DNA from: Fontimonas thermophila
GTDB taxonomy: Bacteria > Pseudomonadota > Gammaproteobacteria > Nevskiales > Nevskiaceae
Direction of reading: 5' to 3'
Length of the DNA stretch: 64,000 bases
Assembly: GCF_900113085.1 (NCBI RefSeq)
Contig: NZ_FOOC01000007.1
Coordinates: 1 to 64,000, forward strand
Both the position numbers and the translations under genes were made by a program. The number at the start of each line of letters is the position of its first letter. Within the stretch, counting starts at the first letter, position 1. Shown piece after piece: positions 57,644-64,000 of the stretch. The notes beneath the pieces were generated by a model that worked only from the letters and a program-made list of their open reading frames with translations, did no database searches and was not told where the DNA came from.

Positions 57644-58606
57644 ATGAAAATCTGCCACTTCGTCAACGGCCAGAAGCCGCGCATGCTCGACCCGGCAGCC
57701 GCCCTGCCCGAGGACGGCTTGCTGTGGATCGATTTTGTCCGTGACCAGGCCCGGGACTGGGCGATCTGGGTCGAACCGCGCATCGGCGTGGCGATCGAGC
57801 CCCAGCACGTCGAGGACAGCCTCAATCCGACGCATCCGTCTTTCTTCGACGGGACCGCCGACTACGACATGCTGGTCTTCGAGGGGCTCGCCGCGGGCAC
57901 CGCACCGTTCCCGATCACCACGCGCGCATCGACGTTCTTCATGTTTGACCGCGTGCTGGTCACGGTCCGCGCCGCCGACGGTGCCGGCCTGGTCCAGGTG
58001 CGGGAACGTCTGCTCGATGGCCGCCTCAAGCCGCCGGGCTCGCCGCTGCGGCTGACCCACCTGATCGTCGATGCGATGGTGGATCGCTACCTCGCGATCC
58101 GCGAGCCGATGGACCGCTATCTCACGCAGTTGCAGGACGCGCTGCTCGATGCCGTCGGCCCGACCCGGGACTGGCGCGAACTGCTGGTCGGCCGCCGCGA
58201 AACGCGCCGGCTGGAAGCGCTGTCGGAAAGCCAGCTCGAGGCGCTCGATGCCTGGTACCGCAACAGCCGCTTCGACTGGGACCAGGCCGACATCGTGCGC
58301 TACCGCGATCTCGTCGATCACGTCGGCCGGGTGCGGGCGCATGCCAGCGACCAGGAGCGCGATCTGGAAGCCGCCGTACAGCTGCACTTCGCCGCCGTCG
58401 CCCATCGCACGAATCGTGTGATTCAGGGGTTGACCGTGCTGTCGGCGATTTTCTTTCCGCTGACGTTCGTCGTCGGCATTTACGGCATGAATTTCGAATA
58501 CATGCCGGAGCTGCACTGGCACTATGGCTATTTCTACGTGCTGGGCCTGCTCGCCGCGATTGCCGGTGGTCTGGTGCTTTACTTCAAGCGCAAGCGGCTG
58601 TTGTAG
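57644..58606 (+). CDS. corA: CorA-family divalent metal transporter
   Basis: The 320-residue protein has a cytosolic N-terminal funnel domain and two C-terminal membrane helices. The selectivity motif YGMN at about 280-283 lies between helix 1 (TVLSAIFFPLTFVVGI) and helix 2, and a basic tail (KRKRLL) follows. It is probably a Mg/Co channel. It could also be a zinc exporter of the ZntB group, but the GMN motif does not distinguish these. It is convergent with the FecR-SPOR gene (15-base gap containing seven T residues at 58614-58620). Confidence 0.92.
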   Translation: MKICHFVNGQKPRMLDPAAALPEDGLLWIDFVRDQARDWAIWVEPRIGVAIEPQHVEDSLNPTHPSFFDGTADYDMLVFEGLAAGTAPFPITTRASTFFMFDRVLVTVRAADGAGLVQVRERLLDGRLKPPGSPLRLTHLIVDAMVDRYLAIREPMDRYLTQLQDALLDAVGPTRDWRELLVGRRETRRLEALSESQLEALDAWYRNSRFDWDQADIVRYRDLVDHVGRVRAHASDQERDLEAAVQLHFAAVAHRTNRVIQGLTVLSAIFFPLTFVVGIYGMNFEYMPELHWHYGYFYVLGLLAAIAGGLVLYFKRKRLL

Positions 58607-58621
58607 CAGGCGGTTTTTTTC

Positions 58622-59596
58622 TCACGGCAGCGGTGCGATCCAGGCGCGGGCCAGACCGTGCTGCGCGCGCAGCACGCGTAGATCCGCCGCCGCCGCGGCC
58701 TTGCTGGCATAGTGTCCGCTGACGACGCGATACGTGATGCCGCCACCGTCGCGCGGCGCGGCGACGACCCGGGCATCGGCGGCGATCGCGCGCAGCCGGC
58801 GGGCCTCCTGTTCGGCCCGGCTGGCATCGGGCAAGGACGCGAGCACGATCGTCCAGGCCACTCCCACCGTGGCACTGGGCGCCGGTTGGCTGTCCGCGGC
58901 CCGGGCCGCCACCGATGGTGTTGGGCGCCAGGGCGCTGCCCCCGGGATGCGTGCAGCGGGATCGCCCGGGAACGCCGTGTGCGCCAGGCGTACGGCCAGC
59001 GTCCCATCGGCGGTGGCATCGAACGGCTGCAATCCACCGCGCCCGGCGCGCAGGCAGTGGCCGGGCGTATCGAGCCGCTGTGGGCCCTCGGGGGTCTGCA
59101 GTTCGACGGCGCCGGCGAGCACGCAGACCTCGTCGCCATCGGATGCGCGCCCGATCCATGCGTCGGCACCGAACACGCGCAGCCGCAACGCGCCGACATT
59201 GATGCGCAGATCCGCGGGCGGCAGCGGGGGTTGCGCGCGTGCATCGGCGCGCAGTGTGCCCTGGACGAGCACGAGGCGGGCGAGTCCAGCGTGCGATGGC
59301 GGATCGCCCGGCTCGAGGCTGTGCACCCACAGCTCGCTTTCCGCACCGAGCATGAGATTGCCGGCAGGGGCGAGCTGCAGGCCCACGTGCCCCACGACAC
59401 CGGTGCGCAGACGGTCGCCGGAATGAGCGGCCTCCCCCTCGTTCAGCACGGCAGGCTCGCCGCCGCGCTCGCGCTGGACTTCGCCGTACACTCGCAGTGC
59501 AGCGAGAGCCGGCGGCTGGGCGGGCGCCGCCGCCGTGAACGCCGCAAGTACGGCGGCGCAAGCTGGAACACACACAGACAGTGCAGATTTGTCCAC
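58622..59596 (-). CDS. Secreted FecR-domain protein with C-terminal SPOR domain
   Basis: The 324-residue product (GTG start at 59596, preceded by AGGGAGA) has a signal peptide ending near APAQP. A FecR-like domain follows (about 50-160; GDRLRTGVVGHVGLQLAPAGNLMLG and the VNVGALRLRVFGADAWI region). A C-terminal SPOR domain (about 248-324; WTIVLASLPDASRAEQEARRL, YRVVSGHYASKAAAAADLRVL) should bind denuded peptidoglycan at the septum. The middle is proline/alanine-rich linker. No sigma factor or TonB receptor is near, so a FecR signalling role is unlikely. An ATG at 59626 is an alternative start. Confidence 0.78.
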   Translation of the reverse strand: MDKSALSVCVPACAAVLAAFTAAAPAQPPALAALRVYGEVQRERGGEPAVLNEGEAAHSGDRLRTGVVGHVGLQLAPAGNLMLGAESELWVHSLEPGDPPSHAGLARLVLVQGTLRADARAQPPLPPADLRINVGALRLRVFGADAWIGRASDGDEVCVLAGAVELQTPEGPQRLDTPGHCLRAGRGGLQPFDATADGTLAVRLAHTAFPGDPAARIPGAAPWRPTPSVAARAADSQPAPSATVGVAWTIVLASLPDASRAEQEARRLRAIAADARVVAAPRDGGGITYRVVSGHYASKAAAAADLRVLRAQHGLARAWIAPLP

Positions 59597-59777
59597 GCCG
59601 TCGTCTCCCTGGACGGTGCTTCGCATCAAGGGTATTGCCAATCGCCCGCGGGTGTCAGCCGGCCGGCGCGCTGCTAGGATGGCGCCCGCGGTAATTCCCA
59701 GAACACATCCGCGCCCACATGCCCGAGCCTCCCAGTTCTCCTGAATTCCCGCGCGCACGGCCTGCCGCGGTTACGCC

Positions 59778-61238
59778 ATGAGCGGCATCGTCGTCGTCGA
59801 CCAGCGCACCGACTGGCCAGTCGATATCCCCGGCATCGAAGTGGTCACTGCCTGGGACTATCTGACCCACGAGATGCATACCCGCGCGCGGCGTCAGCGT
59901 GTCTACAACCTGTGTCGCTCGTTTGCCTACCAGTCCACCGGCTATTACGTGTCGCTGCTCGCCGGTGCGCGTGGCCACAAACCTTTGCCGGAGATCACGA
60001 CGATCCAGGACCTCAAGCTCGCCGAGTCGCCGCGAATCATCAACGACGAGGTCGAGGAGCTGATCCAGCGCTCGCTGGCACGCATCGGCTCGTCGGAATA
60101 CGTGATGAACGTCTATTTCGGCGACAGCCTGGCCAAACGCCACGAACGCCTCGCGCGCGCGCTGTTCAATCTGTTTCCGGCGCCGCTTTTGCAGGTCAAG
60201 TTCGTTTACCGCGGCGAGGAATGGCGGGTGGATTCGCTCGGGCCGATCGCCCTCGGCGAGGTCCCTGCATCGCATCATGAATTCCTCTACGAAGCGGCGC
60301 GCGACTATTTCTCGCGCAAGCGCAGTCCGCGCGTGCGCCGCGAGTCGGCGCGCTATGACCTTGCGATCCTGATCAACGAGGACGAGAAAGAGCCGCCGTC
60401 GAATCCCCGTGCCCTCAAGCTGTTCGAGAAAGCAGCCGAGGATCTCGGCTTCGACGTCGAGTTCATCGACAAGAGCGACTATGGCCACGTCGCCGAGTTC
60501 GATGCCTTGTTCATCCGCGAGACCACCGCGGTCAATCACCACACCTACCGCTTCGCGCGCCGTGCCGCGCGCGAGGGTCTGGTCGTCGTCGACGATCCGT
60601 TGTCGATTCTGCGGGCGGCCAACAAGGTGTTCCTGGCCCAACTGATGGAGCGGCATCGCATTCCGCAGCCCAAGACGATGCTGATCCACTCGCGCAACCT
60701 CAAGCAGGTCGCGCAGGAGCTGGGTTTCCCCTGTGTACTCAAACAGCCGGACTCGCAGTTCTCCAGGGGTGTGATCAAGATCGAAAACGCAGCCGAACTC
60801 AAGGAAAAGGCCGGCGAGATGCTGGAACGCTCGGATCTGATCATCGGCCAGAGTTTCGAGCCCACCGACTACGACTGGCGGGTCGGCGTACTCGATGGCC
60901 AGCCCTTGTACGCCTGCCGCTACTTCATGGCCAAGGATCATTGGCAGGTGGTCAAGCGCGCCGGCAACGGCGACAAGGTCGAGGGGGGTCACGAAACCCT
61001 GGCCATCGAGGATGTCCCCGCGCCGGTGCGCCAGATCGCAGTGCAGGCGGCGCGCGCGGTCGGCAATGGCCTGTATGGGGTCGATCTCAAACAGTTCGGC
61101 AAGGTGGTCAAGGTCATCGAAGTCAACGACAACCCGAACATCGACCACGGCGTCGAGGATCTTGTCCTCAAGGAGGCGCTGTACCGGCGCGTGATGGAAT
61201 ACTTCATCAAGCGCCTGGAAGCGCGCACGCGGACGTGA
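59778..61238 (+). CDS. RimK-like ATP-grasp ligase with N-terminal RLAN domain
   Basis: The 486-residue protein has an N-terminal RimK-associated (RLAN-type) domain (about 1-190, with ARRQRVYNLCRSFAYQSTGYYVSLLAGARG) and a C-terminal ATP-grasp domain (about 290-475). ATP-grasp features are the lysine segment CVLKQPDSQFSRGV, the QSFEPTDYDWRVGVLDG strand and the metal-binding GVDLKQ...VIEVNDNPNIDHGVED. RimK relatives join amino acids through carboxylate-amine ligation, for example adding glutamates. The substrate is unknown. Its stop overlaps the start of a GNAT acetyltransferase gene (GTGA), so the two likely act together. Confidence 0.88.
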   Translation: MSGIVVVDQRTDWPVDIPGIEVVTAWDYLTHEMHTRARRQRVYNLCRSFAYQSTGYYVSLLAGARGHKPLPEITTIQDLKLAESPRIINDEVEELIQRSLARIGSSEYVMNVYFGDSLAKRHERLARALFNLFPAPLLQVKFVYRGEEWRVDSLGPIALGEVPASHHEFLYEAARDYFSRKRSPRVRRESARYDLAILINEDEKEPPSNPRALKLFEKAAEDLGFDVEFIDKSDYGHVAEFDALFIRETTAVNHHTYRFARRAAREGLVVVDDPLSILRAANKVFLAQLMERHRIPQPKTMLIHSRNLKQVAQELGFPCVLKQPDSQFSRGVIKIENAAELKEKAGEMLERSDLIIGQSFEPTDYDWRVGVLDGQPLYACRYFMAKDHWQVVKRAGNGDKVEGGHETLAIEDVPAPVRQIAVQAARAVGNGLYGVDLKQFGKVVKVIEVNDNPNIDHGVEDLVLKEALYRRVMEYFIKRLEARTRT

Positions 61239-61714
61239 GCGCAAGGCCTGTGCGCGCGCGGATCCGCGATGGCCGCCCCGCCGATGCCGCGGCGGTCCTG
61301 GCGCTGGAGGCGGTCTTTGCGACGGACCGCATGTCGGCGCGCAGCATACGGCGCTTTCTTGCCAGGCCGGGCACCGTGCTCGTGGCCGAGATGGAGGGCG
61401 AGATCGTCGGCGCACTGGTGTTTTTGTTGCGCCGCAACAGCCGCTGGGCGCGGATCTACTCCGTGGTGGTCCATCCCGCGCGGCGCGGCCTGGGTCTGGG
61501 CCGGCGCCTGGTGCTGGCGGCCGAGGCGCGTGCGCGCCGTGCCGGCTGCGTGGGCATGAGCCTGGAGGTGCGCACCGACAATCTTCCCGCCCAGCGGCTT
61601 TACCGCGCCCTCGGCTATGCTGACCACGCGCAACTGGCGCGATACTATGATGACGGTGCGCCGGGCATCCGCCTGCGCAAACCCTTCGGTCGGATCGTCG
61701 AGCACAACCGGTAG
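61235..61714 (+). CDS. GNAT-family N-acetyltransferase coupled to the ATP-grasp ligase
   Basis: The 159-residue protein has the GNAT fold with RIRDGRPADAAAVLALE at the N-terminus, the acetyl-CoA motif A IYSVVVHPARRGLGLGRRLV (about 77-96) and motif B LPAQRLYRALGYAD. It starts with GTG at 61235, inside the stop codon of the ligase gene, which indicates translational coupling. It may acetylate the ligase's product or its acceptor amine. It is short for RimI, but RimI-like protein acetylation cannot be excluded. Confidence 0.82.
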   Translation: MSARPVRARIRDGRPADAAAVLALEAVFATDRMSARSIRRFLARPGTVLVAEMEGEIVGALVFLLRRNSRWARIYSVVVHPARRGLGLGRRLVLAAEARARRAGCVGMSLEVRTDNLPAQRLYRALGYADHAQLARYYDDGAPGIRLRKPFGRIVEHNR

Positions 61715-61769
61715 AAGCCGGCCTGGACTTGCTTTAAGGTTGCCAGCCTTTTCGTGAGGAGAACGTGTA

Positions 61770-63122
61770 ATGAAACGCGCATCGCTCTTTGCAGCGACCC
61801 TGATGCTGACGGCGCTTCCCTTGGCAGCCAAGGTCAGCCCCGAAGAAGCCGCCAAACTCAAGACCACTCTGACGCCGATGGGCGCCGAGCGGGCCGGCAA
61901 CAAGGACGGCAGCATCCCGGCCTGGGAGGGCGGGTACACGGTGTCGCCGCCTTGTTACAAAGGCAAGGGGACGCGTTACTGCGATCCGTTCCCGGACGAC
62001 AAGCCGCTGTTCACGATCACCAAGGCGAACATGGCCCAGTACGCCGACAAGCTCAGCGAAGGGCAAAAGGCCATGTTCGAGAAGTTCCCGACCACCTACA
62101 AGATGCACGTCTATCCGACGCGGCGCACGGCCGCGTACCCGGACTTCGTCTACGAGGCGACGTACAAAAACGCCCTCAACGCCGAGCTCGGCGGCGGGGG
62201 TGAAGCCCTGATCAATGCGATCATGGGTGTTCCGTTCCCGATCCCGAAGACCGGCGTCGAGCCGGTGTGGAACCACAAGGTGCGCTACCGCGGCCAGAGC
62301 GGCCGGCGCTGGAACAACCAGGCTGCGGTCACGACCACGGGGGATTTCAATCTGGTCACGCTGCGCGAGGACGTGATGTTTCCGTACACGCAGCCCGGTG
62401 CAACGCCGGAATCGCTGAACAATGTCATCATCTACTTCCTGCAGGTGGTGACGCAGCCGCCGCGTCTGGCCGGTACGATCACGCTGGTCCACGAGACGAT
62501 GGATCAGGTCAAGGAGCCGCGCCGCGCCTGGCAGTACAATCCCGGTCAGCGGCGCCTGCGCCGTGCCCCCAACGTCGCCTATGACAACCCGGGCACCGGC
62601 GCCGACGGCCTGCGCACCAACGACCAGACCGACACCTTCAACGGCGCCACCGACCGTTACACCTGGAAGATCGTCGGCAAGAAAGAGGTTTACATCCCGT
62701 ATAACGCGTACAAGATCCACAGCGACCAGTACAAGTACCGCGACATCATCCAGAAAGGCCACATCAACCAGGATCTGGCGCGCTACGAGCTGCATCGCGT
62801 CTGGATCGTCGAGGGCGAGGTCAAGCCGACGACGACGCACATGTACGCCAAGCGCCGCTTCTATATCGACGAGGACACCTGGCAGATCGCACTGGTGGAC
62901 ATCTACGATCGCCGTGGCGCGCTGTGGCGCTGGCAGGAGGCGCACCAGTTCCAGGCCTACGACCAGCCGTTCCCCGGCATCGCCATCGAAACGATCTACG
63001 ATTTGCAGAACAACCGTTATCTCGCCCAGGCGATGAACAACGAGGATCCGGAGACGCAGGAAATGCCGTTCCCGCCGTCGTACTTCGATCCGGCCAACGT
63101 GCAGAAGCAGGCCACGAAGTAA
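61770..63122 (+). CDS. DUF1329 outer-membrane-associated protein
   Basis: The 450-residue protein has a signal peptide (MKRASLFAATLMLTALPLAAKV) and a DUF1329 body, with KLKTTLTPMGAERAGNKDGSIPAWEGG near the N-terminus and RRFYIDEDTWQIALVDIYDRRG near the C-terminus. The family has a LolA/LolB-like lipid-binding fold and often accompanies genes for hydrocarbon, sterol or fatty-acid use. Its precise function is unknown. GAGGAG (about 61756) supports the ATG at 61770. A perfect 15-bp hairpin follows. Confidence 0.9.
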   Translation: MKRASLFAATLMLTALPLAAKVSPEEAAKLKTTLTPMGAERAGNKDGSIPAWEGGYTVSPPCYKGKGTRYCDPFPDDKPLFTITKANMAQYADKLSEGQKAMFEKFPTTYKMHVYPTRRTAAYPDFVYEATYKNALNAELGGGGEALINAIMGVPFPIPKTGVEPVWNHKVRYRGQSGRRWNNQAAVTTTGDFNLVTLREDVMFPYTQPGATPESLNNVIIYFLQVVTQPPRLAGTITLVHETMDQVKEPRRAWQYNPGQRRLRRAPNVAYDNPGTGADGLRTNDQTDTFNGATDRYTWKIVGKKEVYIPYNAYKIHSDQYKYRDIIQKGHINQDLARYELHRVWIVEGEVKPTTTHMYAKRRFYIDEDTWQIALVDIYDRRGALWRWQEAHQFQAYDQPFPGIAIETIYDLQNNRYLAQAMNNEDPETQEMPFPPSYFDPANVQKQATK

Positions 63123-63134
63123 TCGCCGGTTCTG

Positions 63135-63168
63135 ATCGACAAGGGCGCCGATCGGCGCCCTTGTCGAT
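63135..63168. terminator. Strong hairpin after the DUF1329 gene
   Basis: A perfect 15-bp stem (63135-63149 with 63154-63168) has a four-base loop. It sits between the convergent DUF1329 and P450 genes. It lacks a T tract on either side, so termination may need Rho or the hairpin may protect the mRNA end. The next ~200 bases (to 63370) contain no gene I can support. Confidence 0.6.
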
Positions 63169-63370
63169 TCAACAACGGCTCAAAAAAGTGGAAATGGGTA
63201 TTGGGCCGCGCAATGGCGGCGACGGACGCGCCGGTCGATGGGCGAGGTGCCAGGCAGACGCAAGAGGCCGTTGAGGCCGCCCACCGGCGGATGTGCCGGA
63301 CGGCTCCGCCGCGCACACAAAACCACTGCGCGGTGAAAGCGGCTTGCGCGGACCTGGCCGCCGGCCGAGG

Positions 63371-64000
63371 TCAGTGGCGGTAACCCTTGACGCGGACCTT
63401 GAAATTCATCGCCGGTCCGGGCGTGGGCGCGGTCTTGGTCTTGAGCGTGTAATGGGGCGAGACGAGTTCCAATTCGAGCTTGTAGAACACGCGCGCCATC
63501 GTCAGCGCGATCTGGATTTCGGCCAGGCTCTTGCCCAGACAGGTATGCGGACCGCGGCCGAACGGTGAATAGGCGCCGGGCTGCATGTGTTCAGCGCGCG
63601 GTTTGCTGTAGCGGTCGATGTCGAAGCGCTTGGCGTCGGGGAAGTACTCGTCCATGAAATGCGGCACCGAGGTGCCGATGTAGATCATCTCGCCCTTGCG
63701 GATCAGATGCCCTTCGAACACGAAGTCGCGGGTGGCCGTGCGCATCTGCGCCACCGCGATCGGATACAGGCGCATGGTTTCCATGATCGCGCCCTGCAGC
63801 GCCGGAATGCGCTTGAGCAAGTCCTCCTCTTCGATGGCGCCGTTCGCGAACAAGGCATCGACTTCTGCGAGCACGCGGGCCTTGACCTCCGGGTGCTTGA
63901 GCACCGTGTAAACGACCGCCGCCGTGGTGTTGGCGACGGTATCGAGTCCGGCAACGTAAGGTCCGGTCAGCGAGACGATCAGGTCGGAGGCCGGCATCAC
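63371..64000 (-). CDS. Cytochrome P450, C-terminal part (cut by window edge)
   Basis: Only the last 209 residues are inside the window; the 5' part lies beyond base 64000. Visible motifs are the I-helix oxygen-binding GPYVAGLDTVANT, the ExxR motif (ETMR), and the haem-binding loop FGRGPHTCLGKSLAE with the cysteine ligand. The sequence ends in KVRVKGYRH. This is a bacterial monooxygenase; substrate and redox partner are unknown. It is convergent with the DUF1329 gene, a family often found with lipid or sterol oxidation genes. Confidence 0.95.
   Translation of the reverse strand: MMPASDLIVSLTGPYVAGLDTVANTTAAVVYTVLKHPEVKARVLAEVDALFANGAIEEEDLLKRIPALQGAIMETMRLYPIAVAQMRTATRDFVFEGHLIRKGEMIYIGTSVPHFMDEYFPDAKRFDIDRYSKPRAEHMQPGAYSPFGRGPHTCLGKSLAEIQIALTMARVFYKLELELVSPHYTLKTKTAPTPGPAMNFKVRVKGYRH

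Noticed and set aside
58607-58621. T7 run after corA as an intrinsic terminator.
   Set aside because: No convincing stem precedes the T tract; only weak pairings are possible.

Overview
The window is dense chromosomal DNA of a GC-rich gammaproteobacterium. Three things support this. It has the order tuf - tRNA-Trp - secE - nusG - rplKAJL - rpoBC. It also has the argH / algZ-algR-hemC-hemD-hemX-hemY block known from Pseudomonas and Xanthomonas relatives. The lipid-related genes (DUF1329 protein, cytochrome P450, fatty-acid hydroxylase, fused B12 mutase) would suit a Nevskiales/Solimonadaceae or Xanthomonadales-like lineage. The lineage is my inference; no rRNA gene is present. I saw no IS element, phage, CRISPR array or integrase.

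Layout. 1-13.4 kb: transcription/translation core, with a structured L10 leader, an rplL-rpoB hairpin and a large inverted repeat just upstream of rpoB. The str operon does not follow rpoC. 13.6-18.8 kb: PII signalling protein, a small CDGSH-like iron-sulfur protein, a DUF4124 protein, divergent speE and speA, and a PhaC-family hydrolase translationally coupled to speA. 18.8-24.4 kb: thiolase and fused isobutyryl-CoA mutase, divergent from an AraC-type regulator. 24.5-29.6 kb: SDR, fatty-acid hydroxylase with its own GntR regulator, an unrecognised metzincin-like lipoprotein, and an MBL-fold hydrolase coupled to argH. 31-37 kb: AlgZ/AlgR two-component system and haem genes. 37-46 kb: ferredoxin-type reductase, epimerase-like protein, MscL, patatin, DUF456, ApbE, LysM lytic transglycosylase, proline iminopeptidase.

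45.7-51.2 kb is a complete phenylalanine/tyrosine degradation operon (phhA-hppD-hmgA-fahA-maiA) divergent from an Lrp/AsnC regulator. Together these genes take phenylalanine through tyrosine, 4-hydroxyphenylpyruvate, homogentisate and maleylacetoacetate to fumarate and acetoacetate; the aminotransferase step is encoded elsewhere. 51.2-56.5 kb: acyl-CoA thioesterase, small membrane proteins, TesA-like esterase and a YbbA/YbbP-type ABC exporter whose start codon overlaps that of tesA. 56.6-64 kb: malate dehydrogenase, CorA-type transporter, a FecR+SPOR protein, an RLAN-ATP-grasp ligase coupled to a GNAT acetyltransferase, a DUF1329 protein and a truncated P450.

The best candidates for unexplored biology are the ATP-grasp/GNAT pair (possible synthesis of a small modified peptide) and the metzincin-like lipoprotein. 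Genes are packed tightly: many neighbours overlap by ATGA or GTGA, several convergent pairs have no room for a terminator, and no gene-free stretch exceeds 300 bases.
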